Shown here in pieces: positions 1-8,539 of a stretch of 64,000 nucleotides of DNA (position 1 is the stretch's first letter; each line of letters begins with the position of its first letter). Origin of the DNA: Sphingobium sp. B2D3C. GTDB taxonomy: Bacteria; Pseudomonadota; Alphaproteobacteria; Sphingomonadales; Sphingomonadaceae. Position numbers and translations under genes: made by a program. The stretch covers positions 3,411,513 through 3,475,512 of the forward strand of contig NZ_JAOQOK010000001.1 in assembly GCF_025961835.1 (NCBI RefSeq), given 5' to 3'. Under the pieces are notes generated by a model. That model did not search any database, was not told the origin of the DNA, and saw nothing but the letters and a program-made list of their open reading frames with translations.

Positions 1-992
1 AGGAGGTCGGCCACGGCCACATTATTGAGGTCCGCAAAGGGGAGGTGGGTGTTCCCCGAGAGGCCGGCGGTCGGCAAGGACAGGATTTCCGCCTTGCCGC
101 CATGGGCGTTGACGATCGCCACAAAGGTCGTCGCTGCGCGATAGGCCGCACTCCAGTTCGTCGACTGCGCAATGTGGTCGCCGAACACGATCTGGATCGG
201 GATGCGCGTGAGCCGCTTGAATTGCTCAGCGGACACCTTGACCGGGCCGAACGGTCCCTTTCCGGCCGGCGGGCCTTCCCCTTCAGGAAACACGAACCCG
301 GGCGGCTCGTAAGCGACGATGCCTTTGACATTGTCACTCTCGAGCGCGGTCATGAAGGCCCGGAAACCGCCGCCGGAATTGGTGACAAGCACCGTTGGGC
401 CGATCCGGTCGACAGCCTTCGCCGCTGCCGCGCTCTGCAACTGGGCGTTCGGCACAGTGTCGAACTCATCATAACGCGCGCGCATCGCCTGATCCCAGGC
501 TTGCGGGTCGTCCTTGGGAAACTGGATGCCCGGGAACCAGTTGGGGTAGGCTTCCCCCAGGCGCCAGGCCTTGAAATTCCCCTCATCTCGACCGGGCACC
601 GCCTTGTAGGTATAATCCTCGCAGCCCCAGTTCGCGCGGCCAACGCGCGGGCCATCCCAGAGGTAGATCGGGAAACCGCGGCGCAGGAAGATGCTCTGGA
701 AGCCTTCGCCGCCATCCCACCGGTTTTGCCACACGGCCACGCTGGAACTGTGCCACAGCAGCAGCGCTGTCTTCCGCGCCCGCCGGGGGATCTGATATTC
801 CACGAAACCATGATCGCACGACAGATGTCCCGATGCGGCGTCACCCAGCAGCGCACCACCGACCGAAAACGAACCTTGCCGCTCAAGGACGATGGGCGCA
901 GCGAATGCGGGAGTTGCCGTGAACGGACTCGCGGCGACGCAGAAGCTGCCGATGCTCGCGAACGTTAGCAATCGGCGCAGTGATCTTCTCAT
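1..992 (-). CDS. Secreted alpha/beta hydrolase, esterase-713-like (3' end cut by window edge)
   Basis: Reading the minus strand from ATG at 992 gives 330 codons open to the left edge, so the C-terminus is missing. A signal peptide (MRRSLRRLLTFASIGSF..., likely cleaved near residue 31 after AFA) points to export. The body resembles the Alcaligenes esterase 713 type of alpha/beta hydrolase: nucleophile Ser206 in TNSGGG, candidate acid Glu229 in the AYEPPG segment, the IVFGDHI strand at 268-274, and candidate His316 in GNTHLPF followed by DLNNVAVADL. Substrate unknown. It is divergent from the TauD gene and shares with it an intergenic region carrying two palindromes. A GGGGAAG ribosome-binding sequence lies about 8 bases before the ATG. 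Confidence 0.8.
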   Translation of the reverse strand, partial: MRRSLRRLLTFASIGSFCVAASPFTATPAFAAPIVLERQGSFSVGGALLGDAASGHLSCDHGFVEYQIPRRARKTALLLWHSSSVAVWQNRWDGGEGFQSIFLRRGFPIYLWDGPRVGRANWGCEDYTYKAVPGRDEGNFKAWRLGEAYPNWFPGIQFPKDDPQAWDQAMRARYDEFDTVPNAQLQSAAAAKAVDRIGPTVLVTNSGGGFRAFMTALESDNVKGIVAYEPPGFVFPEGEGPPAGKGPFGPVKVSAEQFKRLTRIPIQIVFGDHIAQSTNWSAAYRAATTFVAIVNAHGGKAEILSLPTAGLSGNTHLPFADLNNVAVADL

Positions 993-1101
993 GGTTTCGG
1001 TCTTCCCCGGAAAGGCAGATGAAGAATGTCAGGAGGCTCGCAGGGCGCGGAGGCAGTTTCCCACCGCCGGTCTTGCATCATCCATTGATCCGCAGATGCT
1101 A

Positions 1102-1117
1102 CCGGAGAAATTTCCGC
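1102..1117. promoter_or_regulatory. Weaker candidate operator, CCGGAGAAATTTCCGC
   Basis: A 16-bp imperfect palindrome with the same length and outline (CCGGA-N6-TCCGC) as the sites at 1173-1188 and 6149-6164; it matches the first of these at 12 of 16 positions. It lies 110 bp upstream of the divergent esterase gene. Binding by the IclR protein encoded at 2547-3353 is an inference. Confidence 0.4.
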
Positions 1118-1172
1118 TTCTCAAGGCCGGAGGATGGCTTGCGCCGCAGACAAAGCCATGCAATTTGTGAAT

Positions 1173-1188
1173 CCGGAATATTTTCCGG
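1173..1188. promoter_or_regulatory. Candidate IclR-type operator, CCGGAATATTTTCCGG
   Basis: Perfect 6-bp inverted arms (CCGGAA/TTCCGG) around a 4-bp spacer, in an AT-rich patch about 100 bp before the TauD gene. An almost identical 16-mer occurs before the TonB receptor at 6149-6164. The shared site and the resident IclR regulator suggest one regulon. Confidence 0.55.
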
Positions 1189-1288
1189 CTTATTGCGGCG
1201 CGGGCAGGTTTCAGCAGCGTCCCAGCGGCGTCTTGAGCAGGCGCCCGCCCAGACGAGAGCGATGCATCGCGGGGTTCGGAGAGGAAAT

Positions 1289-2140
1289 TTGGACGACATT
1301 TCAGTCACGCGGATCAACGGTCTTATCGGCGCCGAAATTGGCAATGTGGACATGTCCAAGGATATCAATGACCGGACGATCGAGCAGATCACAAAAGCTC
1401 TCGCTGAGAATGGCGTCATCTTTTTCCGCGATCAGGATCTCAGCGCCGACCGGCAACGCGCATTTGCACGCCGCTTTGCCTTGCCGGGTGCAAAGCGCGC
1501 GCCGGTGGCGGACGCCCAGATCACCATGATCGAGAAGGAAGAGCAGCAGCTCAAGAATGTGGGCGGCGGCTGGCATGCCGACCAGACGTTCAACGAGGTT
1601 CCGTCTTGGGGTTCGATCCTCGCGGCGAAGGTGCTGCCGTCAGCCGGCGGCGACACTGTGTTTGCGAGCCTCGCTGCCGCTTATGATGATCTCTCCGAGG
1701 GCATGAAGACTCAGCTCGAAACGATGCGCGCAGAGCATAATAACGAGCGGGTCATCACGTCGATGTCCCTGCTGCCCCAATATGCAGGCGCCAAGGCGAA
1801 AGTCGTGAAGGCGACCCATCCCGTGGTCATCCGGCATCCGATCACGGGCCGTAAATCGCTGTTCGTCAACCGCGGCTACACGACCCACTTTGAGGGGTGG
1901 ACACAGGAAGAGAGCGCGCCCTTGCTCCAATATCTGTTCCAGAAGTGCGAGCGACCGGAATATCAGGTCCGTCTCAAGTGGCGCCCGGGAACGGTGGCGT
2001 TCTGGGATAATCTCCAGGTCCTGCACTATGCCGTCAATGATTATCACGGTGAGCGGCGGGTCATGCAGCGGGTCTCCGTTTCGGGCATTCGCCTCGATCG
2101 GGCGGGGTGCACAGCAGCGGCCTGCGTGTCCCAGCCATGA
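1289..2140 (+). CDS. TauD/TfdA-family Fe(II)/2-oxoglutarate-dependent dioxygenase
   Basis: About 283 residues, typical for the taurine/2,4-D dioxygenase family, which hydroxylates a substrate with release of CO2 and succinate. The iron-binding HxD motif is in GGGWHADQTF, the distal His in LQVLHYAVND, and the 2-oxoglutarate Arg region in RRVMQRVSVSG. The frame is open further upstream, but a GAGAGG sequence 5 bases before TTG at 1289 and the start of homology at LDDISVTRINGLIGAEI favour TTG; ATG at 1262 is the alternative. Its stop overlaps the next gene (ATGA), so the two are probably co-translated. The FARRF motif is followed by an unusual LPGAKRAP segment where relatives usually have FGE. 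Substrate cannot be assigned. Confidence 0.85.
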   Translation: MDDISVTRINGLIGAEIGNVDMSKDINDRTIEQITKALAENGVIFFRDQDLSADRQRAFARRFALPGAKRAPVADAQITMIEKEEQQLKNVGGGWHADQTFNEVPSWGSILAAKVLPSAGGDTVFASLAAAYDDLSEGMKTQLETMRAEHNNERVITSMSLLPQYAGAKAKVVKATHPVVIRHPITGRKSLFVNRGYTTHFEGWTQEESAPLLQYLFQKCERPEYQVRLKWRPGTVAFWDNLQVLHYAVNDYHGERRVMQRVSVSGIRLDRAGCTAAACVSQP

Positions 2141-2526
2141 TGTTCAATCACATCTTTGTCGGAACGAATGACCTGGAGAGAGCGCGGCAGTTTTACGATG
2201 CCGTGATGGGGGCACTGGGGCACGCCAATGCCGCCGCCCCGGACGCGCTGCTGCTTTCTTATCGCTGCGGCGAGCAGGGCTTCGCTGTCAGGGCGCCCCG
2301 CAATGGCGATCCGGCAACCTTCGCGAACGGCGGCACGATCGGCTTTCGGGCGCCAAGCCCGGAACATGTCGATGCGTTTCATCGTGCCGGATTGGCCAAT
2401 GGAGGGGTGGACGATGGCGCGCCTGGCACGCGGCCGGGCAGTTACGGCCAGCCATATATCGCCTATCTGCGCGATCCCGACGGCAACAAAGTCTGCGCGA
2501 CCTGGAAAGCTTCCTGGAAGGACTAG
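2137..2526 (+). CDS. VOC-family (glyoxalase/dioxygenase fold) protein
   Basis: 129 residues starting MMFNHIFVGTNDLERARQFYDAVMGALG, the classical N-terminal beta-alpha unit of the vicinal oxygen chelate fold, and ending with the partner strand YIAYLRDPDGNKVCATW. Such small single-domain proteins act as lyases, isomerases or resistance proteins; the exact reaction cannot be read from the sequence. The candidate metal-binding His lies at the N-terminus (FNH). ATG at 2137 overlaps the TGA of the dioxygenase gene, indicating translational coupling and possibly a shared pathway. It ends 20 bp before the convergent IclR gene. Confidence 0.8.
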   Translation: MMFNHIFVGTNDLERARQFYDAVMGALGHANAAAPDALLLSYRCGEQGFAVRAPRNGDPATFANGGTIGFRAPSPEHVDAFHRAGLANGGVDDGAPGTRPGSYGQPYIAYLRDPDGNKVCATWKASWKD

Positions 2527-2546
2527 TCGCGCCGGTGCGGCTGCCG

Positions 2547-3353
2547 TCAGAGCAGCGAAGACGCCGCCTGTTCGATCTCGATCGCAGCCTCCTGCAATGG
2601 GCCAAGCAGATCGGCCACCAGCCGGCCCAGGGACGCACTGCTGACCGAGGCGGCTGCGACAATCGAAGCCGCCTGAACCCCGCCCAGCGACAGGGGGACG
2701 GCAATGGAGCGTTGGCCGAGGAAGATCTCCTGATCGTTCAAGGCATAGCCTTTGCTCCGCGCCTCTTCCACATCGGCCTTCAGCGCTGCGGCACTGGAAA
2801 GGGTGTTAGGCGTGAAGGATTGGAAGTCCCAGCCCTTCAGGCGCTCTGCCAAGACGTCCGGCGCCAATCCGGCGAGCAGGACCTTGCCGGGCGCCGTCGC
2901 ATAGGCCGGCAGTCGCGCGCCGACATGGACGTAAAAGGGCTCGATCGGCTTATGCGTGCCCCGCGCGATGTAGACCACGTCGCGCTCGTCCAGCACCGTG
3001 ATGCAGCACGTTGCATTCAGCCTGCGCGCAAGCTGGGTGAGAAGCGGTTTCGCGATGGCGGCGAATGGCTGCGACGAGAGATAGGAAAAGCCGAGTTTGA
3101 GAACCCGGGGGGTGAGGCAGAACCGGCCTTCGTCGGCTACGGCATAACCGAGCTTCTCCAGGGTCCGCAGAATACGGCGGGTGGTTCCCGGCGTGAGCTT
3201 GAGCTCCCGTGCAATCTGACTCAAGGTCCAGTCAGGATTGTCCGATCCGAACAACTCCAGGACGGCTAGCCCTTTTTCCAGCGAGGGAATGAAGTCGTCA
3301 TCCACCGCGCGCGCGCCCTCCTGCTCCCCGGTCTGCGTTTTCGATTTGGCCAT
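2547..3353 (-). CDS. IclR-family transcriptional regulator
   Basis: 268 residues from ATG at 3353. The N-terminal winged helix-turn-helix covers about residues 22-85 (SLEKGLAVLELFG, then LSQIARELKLTPGTTRRILRTL), followed by the IclR effector domain with TAPGKVLLAGL and a GYALNDQE stretch. The frame extends upstream to a TTG at 3422, but the MAKSKTQTGEQEG start gives the usual family length. IclR proteins regulate catabolic genes in response to small aromatic or organic acids. Position between the TauD-VOC pair and the TonB receptor makes it the likely local regulator; three CCGGA...TCCGG palindromes nearby are candidate targets. Confidence 0.85.
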   Translation of the reverse strand: MAKSKTQTGEQEGARAVDDDFIPSLEKGLAVLELFGSDNPDWTLSQIARELKLTPGTTRRILRTLEKLGYAVADEGRFCLTPRVLKLGFSYLSSQPFAAIAKPLLTQLARRLNATCCITVLDERDVVYIARGTHKPIEPFYVHVGARLPAYATAPGKVLLAGLAPDVLAERLKGWDFQSFTPNTLSSAAALKADVEEARSKGYALNDQEIFLGQRSIAVPLSLGGVQAASIVAAASVSSASLGRLVADLLGPLQEAAIEIEQAASSLL

Positions 3354-3541
3354 GTTCAATATTCCGACTTTTTCGCGGGGAATGATGCTGCTCTGCTTTC
3401 CACGGCTGGCGGTCAGAATCAAGCTGACGCCCTTAGCCGATCCTGCATGGCGGACAGAGCCAGAAGCAGACAGGGCCGCCGGCGCCTGCCGACAGCCCTG
3501 TGTCGCTTTGGGGTAAGCCGAATGCTCGGCTCAGCGCATTA

Positions 3542-6076
3542 TTAGAAGCTCTTCTCCACAGTCAGGTAGAACTGGCGCGGCGCCGCCGGCTGCGCGTTGG
3601 TGTAGGCCGCGCCCAACGCCTGGGAGTCGAACACGTTATAATAATAAACCTTGTCGAACAGGTTCGTGGCTCCCACCGCAATCGAGAAGTCATATTCGTC
3701 GTTGTCGTAGGTCAGGCGGGCATTGAAGACCGAACGCGCCGGCATAAGGTCATCAAAGGTGGTCGACGTGCCGGACACCACCTGGCTCGATTCATAGATC
3801 CAGTCCACCCGGGGCGTGATCGATCCGGCCAGTGACGGAAGCTCCGCCGTGTACTGCACGCCCGCATTCGCCGTCCAGAACGGCGAATTCTGCCGACGGT
3901 TGACTGCGCGCTCCCGAATGTCGGGCGCCGTCAGCTTGGTGTACCCCACCGAGCCATTGATGAGCAGGCCATCGACGGGATTGATGGTATACTCGGCTTC
4001 AAAGCCGCGGATTTTTGCGGCCTGATTACGATAATAGGTCCGTCCGAGGCAGGTAATGCCGGTGCCTGCCGCCACGACCGCACCGCAGGTGGTCGACCCC
4101 GCAGGGCCTCCCGCGAGTGGGACGAGCGTGCGATTTCCGGGCACGGGCTGACCATTTGCGTCCAGCAGGGCCTCGGATCCTGAAATCGAAGTCGGGCGGT
4201 TCTTGAAGTCGGTATAGAAGGCCGCGAGATTCAGGCGCACACGACGATCGAAGAGATCGAGCTTGGCGCCGATTTCGTAGGCGATGTCGTCATTGCCATC
4301 ATATTGCGCGATCTGCGAGGGCTGTTGCGGGCGCGGATCGAAGCCGGGAAGCGAGTTGCCGGTCGCAGCGGACACATAGATGAGCGCGTTGGACGCCAGC
4401 TGATAATTGACGCCGGCCTTCCAGTCGAACCGCGTCTGCTGCGGAACGACGTAAAAGACCGTGTCGCTGGCGCTGGGCGAGGTGTCGAGGACGTTATAAA
4501 AGTCGACGACCTTCTTGTCGTCTGAATAGCGCAGGCCGCCCACGAAGCTCAGCGCTTCGCCAAATGGCCGGATCGTGGCGTTGGCGAAGACTGCCTTGCT
4601 CGTCGGGTTGAACTCAGAATCGATCAGCCGCTGGAAGGAGCTTTGGGGCGAGATGAAGGCGGCGTGCTGTGAACCATCGGCCGTGAAGTAGAAGCCGCCC
4701 ACGACCCAGTCGATGAACGATGACTTGCCGGACAGGCGCGCTTCGGCCGTCCAATATTCCTCCGAGAAGGTATTGGACCGCAACACGACATTGAGCGGCG
4801 AGCCATCATCGTCATAGGAATGGGTCTCGACCATCTCACGATGGGCGACCACCGCGAGGAAATTGATGTCGGGATTGATGTCCCAGCTCATCTTGGCTGA
4901 GACGCCCCAGTTCTTGAGGTCGATGAACGGCGAAAAGCTGGCGCCGCCGCGTACGGCCACACCATTGATCCGCAAGCCATTATAGAATGTGTTGCCTGGG
5001 ATGACCGTGCCTGCGGCGATGGGATCGCTGAAGCTGGCATAGGTGCTATAGGGATCGCCCGTCAGGAAGCGCGTGTCATAGGCCAGACCCAAGGTGTTGG
5101 CGGCGGACACGACCGTCCCGGACACCCGGTTGTTGATGATCCCGACGATGCTATCGGCGTTGTTCTCGCTCGTATCGCGGATATAGTCGCCCGTCACCGT
5201 GAACCGCAGATCCTCGGATGGCTTCCAGAGCAAGGACCCCCGGTACGCCTGCACATCTTCGCCGCCCTGATGGCCGACGACGCAATCCTTGGGCGTGAAC
5301 CCGGCGGTCGGCATGTTGAGGGTCGAGGCATAAGGCAAGGAGCCCGATAGCGCAGGCGTGCCGCGCGCGCGCATCTCGCAGGTGAAATCGAGGATCTTCT
5401 GATAGCCCGTCCGTTTCTTCGAAAGCGCAGAAACGGAGAGGGCGAGCTGCTCGTTCAACGGCAGATTCAGCGAGCCGCGGAAGTCCATGCGGTCATAGGA
5501 TCCCGCCGTGATCTGAATACGCCCATAAACATCGCTGGTGGAGGGCTGCTTGCTGATGATGTTGACGGCACCGGCAAGCGAATTCCGCCCAAACAGGGTG
5601 CCCTGCGGGCCCCGAAGCACCTCGATATGCTCGATATCCAGAAGATCGAAGTTCGACCCGAGCAGCGTCGGGAAATAGACGTCGTCGAGATAGAAAGCGA
5701 CGACAGGCTCGCTGGCGAGGCTCGTGTCCCGATTGCCGATCCCCCGGATCGTCGCGTCGATACCGGGCCCGAATGCACCCTGCGACTTCCGGAATTGCGT
5801 GTTGGGAACCACAGCGGTCAGTTCGCCGACGCTGGTGATGCCCTTCTGCTCGATCGCCTCGGCCGTGACCGCGGTGATGGCGATCGGCGTATCCTGCAAG
5901 TTCGTCGACTGGCGCGTGGCAGTAACCACGATGTCCTCAAGGCCGCCTGCCCGGCTGTCCTGTGGCGTCGCTTGCGGGGCGGCCGATGCCGATCCAACCT
6001 GCGCGCTTGCCGGCCCTGCTAACAAAGCGAGAACCAGCGCTGCCGAGCTTATGGTTGCCAATTCCAGGTTTTTCAT
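3542..6076 (-). CDS. TonB-dependent outer membrane receptor
   Basis: 844 residues. Signal peptide ending PASAQ, then a TonB-box-like DIVVTATRQ around residues 48-56, a plug domain (TPIAITAVTAEAIEQKGITSV; RGPQGTLFGRNSLAGAVNIIS) and a 22-strand barrel ending in the typical aromatic terminus YLTVEKSF. It belongs to the large sphingomonad receptor class that imports bulky organic substrates as well as iron chelates. Genomic setting beside two secreted esterases, a dioxygenase and an IclR regulator suggests uptake of an organic ester or its product rather than iron. A GAGGGAG ribosome-binding site precedes the ATG and a candidate operator lies 73-88 bp upstream. Confidence 0.88.
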   Translation of the reverse strand: MKNLELATISSAALVLALLAGPASAQVGSASAAPQATPQDSRAGGLEDIVVTATRQSTNLQDTPIAITAVTAEAIEQKGITSVGELTAVVPNTQFRKSQGAFGPGIDATIRGIGNRDTSLASEPVVAFYLDDVYFPTLLGSNFDLLDIEHIEVLRGPQGTLFGRNSLAGAVNIISKQPSTSDVYGRIQITAGSYDRMDFRGSLNLPLNEQLALSVSALSKKRTGYQKILDFTCEMRARGTPALSGSLPYASTLNMPTAGFTPKDCVVGHQGGEDVQAYRGSLLWKPSEDLRFTVTGDYIRDTSENNADSIVGIINNRVSGTVVSAANTLGLAYDTRFLTGDPYSTYASFSDPIAAGTVIPGNTFYNGLRINGVAVRGGASFSPFIDLKNWGVSAKMSWDINPDINFLAVVAHREMVETHSYDDDGSPLNVVLRSNTFSEEYWTAEARLSGKSSFIDWVVGGFYFTADGSQHAAFISPQSSFQRLIDSEFNPTSKAVFANATIRPFGEALSFVGGLRYSDDKKVVDFYNVLDTSPSASDTVFYVVPQQTRFDWKAGVNYQLASNALIYVSAATGNSLPGFDPRPQQPSQIAQYDGNDDIAYEIGAKLDLFDRRVRLNLAAFYTDFKNRPTSISGSEALLDANGQPVPGNRTLVPLAGGPAGSTTCGAVVAAGTGITCLGRTYYRNQAAKIRGFEAEYTINPVDGLLINGSVGYTKLTAPDIRERAVNRRQNSPFWTANAGVQYTAELPSLAGSITPRVDWIYESSQVVSGTSTTFDDLMPARSVFNARLTYDNDEYDFSIAVGATNLFDKVYYYNVFDSQALGAAYTNAQPAAPRQFYLTVEKSF

Positions 6077-6361
6077 CTCAGTCTCCCTCGGGCGAATTCT
6101 AGCGAAACGGAGACCCTCTCGCCGCCCCTCGCGATGCTCGCCATATTTCCGGATATTTTTCCGGTTAGCGATCTAGCGCGCATTTTCGGCAGCTGCAATC
6201 CTAATAATCGGCGAATTCCAGAGGAATTTGGTGGAGGTGCGATGTATCTATTTTGTAAAAATGAGACAGGAGTGCGATGAGTCGGGCGATAAAATAAGTG
6301 ATCAACTACAGATATGTCTTGTATACATGTATGATCTCGCTGAGAGAGTTCATGTATATGT
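6077..6361. other. AT-rich intergenic region upstream of the TonB receptor
   Basis: 285 bp between the TonB receptor start and the stop of the next minus-strand gene. It contains the operator-like palindrome at 6149-6164 and, from about 6228 to 6360, sequence clearly richer in A+T than the surroundings. A 10-bp palindrome ATACATGTAT lies at 6323-6332. No convincing protein-coding gene was seen. Confidence 0.6.
6149..6164. promoter_or_regulatory. Candidate IclR-type operator, CCGGATATTTTTCCGG
   Basis: 16-bp palindrome with one arm mismatch, nearly the same as the site at 1173-1188. It is 73-88 bp upstream of the TonB receptor ATG, a reasonable promoter-proximal position. Assignment to the local IclR protein is inferred. 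Confidence 0.55.
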
Positions 6362-7432
6362 TTATCGATCTACGACAATTTTCAGATGTTTTCCGAAGAA
6401 TGGGAGGACTTCTTTTTGCAGTCTTTCCGGAACTTTACTGCTGTGATCGCCCGGATAAATGTCCAGTTGATTGCTTATAGCATAGTTATCTAGGTTTTTA
6501 TGGAGCTCGGTTGCTGCGGTGACGATCGTGTCCTGATCGCCGACGTCGATGCCAATGGCGCGATAGGTCCTGAGAGCAGCGACATACTGGTCGATGAAAC
6601 TGAGCGGGGCATTGGCTGCGCGCTTGGCCATGATCGCCTCGCGCGACTCGCCCTGTTGCGTAATCGGCAGATCGACAAAGAGCGGCGGCTTCGCCGGATT
6701 GGGCGAGAAGGCCGCCGCGGTCGCAAGTGGCCCTGCATATTTGAAGGGAAGCCCCCGGGCTGCCTGAGGGGATGCAAGATCGTTGATCTCCCTCACTTCT
6801 TTTGCGGTCAATCCCTGCGTTCCGAGAGCGCTCAGGCAACAGGGCGACATCATGTAGAGAACGCCAAACCGCCCTGGGCGCTTCATGCCAATGCGCGCGA
6901 CGCCGTAGCCGCCCATGGAATGCCCCATCAAGCCACGCGCGGCCGCCTCTGGAATCGAGCGGAACTCCCGGTCGATATAGGCAGGCAATTCATCCGCAAT
7001 GAATGTCTCGAAGTCGCCGGTGACAGTAGAACTGCCATAGAAAGATCCGCCATACTCATTGCTCCCATCGGGGAACACGACAATGACCTCCGGCACTCCC
7101 GCAGCAAAAGCTGCAGCGATCCGCCTGGCCGCATCGAGTTTCTGCATCCAGCTTGCCGCATCGATGGAGAAGCCGTGCAGGGCGTAAACCACGGGGTATC
7201 GCCGCTTGATGTCGCGGCCATAACTCGGGGGAAGAACGACAAAGACCTCGCGCTCGGCGGAGGTCCCCATAAGATTGCCGGCAATGGCTTGTGATTGGAT
7301 CAGCCGTCGCTCTACCCGAACCTGGGTGTTGGGGGCCTCTGCACGGCTTGCGATAGGCGGAGAGGCGGGCGCGGCGCCGGCAGCCACCGAGGCAGTGACA
7401 AGGCCAAGGCCACCCAACAATCGCATCTTCAT
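6362..7432 (-). CDS. Secreted esterase (PF00756 esterase-D/putative esterase type)
   Basis: 356 residues from ATG at 7432, chosen because GAGAGG lies about 7 bases upstream; the frame itself opens further out. Signal peptide MKMRLLGGLGLVTASVAAGA. The alpha/beta-hydrolase core shows YPVVYALHGFS, VIVVFPDGSNEYGGSFY, nucleophile Ser172 in GLMGHSMGGYG, and a C-terminal His in PGDHSSKVPERL. The family includes S-formylglutathione hydrolases, feruloyl esterases and mycolyltransferases; export argues for polymer or ester hydrolysis in the periplasm or outside. Together with the other secreted hydrolase at the left edge and the TonB receptor this looks like a hydrolyse-then-import system. Confidence 0.82.
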   Translation of the reverse strand: MKMRLLGGLGLVTASVAAGAAPASPPIASRAEAPNTQVRVERRLIQSQAIAGNLMGTSAEREVFVVLPPSYGRDIKRRYPVVYALHGFSIDAASWMQKLDAARRIAAAFAAGVPEVIVVFPDGSNEYGGSFYGSSTVTGDFETFIADELPAYIDREFRSIPEAAARGLMGHSMGGYGVARIGMKRPGRFGVLYMMSPCCLSALGTQGLTAKEVREINDLASPQAARGLPFKYAGPLATAAAFSPNPAKPPLFVDLPITQQGESREAIMAKRAANAPLSFIDQYVAALRTYRAIGIDVGDQDTIVTAATELHKNLDNYAISNQLDIYPGDHSSKVPERLQKEVLPFFGKHLKIVVDR

Positions 7433-7880
7433 ATCTGTATCCTCTCTGATCGTCAGGCCAGGAGCGGTTGTCACGGCCATCTCTCTGCATCTTGGGCTGG
7501 TTCGACGCAGCGTTGCACGATCACTTTAAACATATGTTTACATGTTTTATCGGTCAAGCAATGCTTGCCTTGACGCCCTTCGCGCGGTCACGTGGCCGGC
7601 CTGCGGCGCTGGTCAGAAGCTTGGGGAGTGTAATTCCTCTTGGTCAGGAGCTAAGGTCGCCTCATGCCCGAACCCGGCCCAATCCCAACATAGCCAACAT
7701 GCGCGGTGAATGACCCTGATTTGGGCACCGCGGACTTCAATCAGCGTCAGCGTGCGACCCAGCGGAGCACGGATTTTCACCATTTAAATCGCCGCCGATC
7801 ATGGGGTCTCCACTCGGCTCACCGCGCTGGAAGTATTTGATTAACATCGCGTCCCTAGCCCGGTCGCTAAGGAGCCTGCC
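7433..7880. other. Intergenic region before the BLUF gene
   Basis: Divergent region between the minus-strand esterase and the plus-strand BLUF gene, 448 bp. The esterase side is AT-rich and holds the palindrome at 7528-7547; the rest (7570-7860) has no frame or motif I could support. Confidence 0.5.
7528..7547. promoter_or_regulatory. Candidate operator AAACATATGTTTACATGTTT
   Basis: A perfect 12-bp palindrome AAACATATGTTT (7528-7539) followed by another ACATGTTT copy. It lies about 96 bp upstream of the esterase ATG in otherwise GC-rich DNA. The form suits a TetR- or GntR-type site; the regulator is not evident. Confidence 0.4.
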
Positions 7881-8291
7881 ATGCATCGCATTTTATATAT
7901 CAGCACTGTCCGTCGAACGCTTTCGGATGCGGAGCTCGATGAAATTTTGGTTGCGTCCCGACGTAATAACCGGCTCGCTGATATAACGGGCTTGCTCGTG
8001 GTCGGGAATCGGCGCTTCCTCCAGGTTCTCGAAGGCCCGGAAGATGCCGTCAACTCGACGTTCGCGCGCATTTCTAGGGATCAGCGTCACTATGCTGTGG
8101 TCCAACTGAATAACAAGGCAATCGCGGCACGGTCGTTCGCGCGTTGGGAGATGGGATTTCAGCGGGGTGGCGACGTCAACGAGGGCTCGACCCTTGAAGA
8201 GCAGGTGGCAAGCTTGCTTGAACCTGTCACCGACGCAAATTTGAAAGCCTATTTCAGCGGTTTTGCTAAATCCCATAGTCAGCCGGCCTGA
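7881..8291 (+). CDS. BLUF-domain blue-light photoreceptor
   Basis: 136 residues, essentially a single BLUF domain that binds FAD and senses blue light. Key positions are visible: Tyr6 in RILYIST, Asn30 in ASRRNN, the ADITGLLV strand, Gln48 in RFLQVLEG, the FARISRDQRHYAVV segment, and Trp89/Met91 in RSFARWEMGF. The photoactive Tyr-Gln pair is intact, so it should photocycle. There is no attached output domain; short BLUF proteins act through partner proteins. AAGGAG lies 6 bases before the ATG. It stands alone, with no obvious partner gene next to it. Confidence 0.92.
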   Translation: MHRILYISTVRRTLSDAELDEILVASRRNNRLADITGLLVVGNRRFLQVLEGPEDAVNSTFARISRDQRHYAVVQLNNKAIAARSFARWEMGFQRGGDVNEGSTLEEQVASLLEPVTDANLKAYFSGFAKSHSQPA

Positions 8292-8539
8292 GAAACCACC
8301 AACATTCGTCATTAGCGGATCCAAGCTCAGGAACCACCCGCATGTTTCCTCATAGGAAGCCCAATAGTCATCTTGGGCGCCGACGATTGACACTCATCGT
8401 CCAATCCTCAGTTGGAGCAGAGCGCGGCCTCCATGAGAGCAGAATGCCTCGCAACCATGGCTTGGCCGCCGCGACATTTCTTCGTCGCGCTCAACTCAGG
8501 CCGTCCAGCGCTGCTCCACTAAACCTCATTCGCGTCCGC

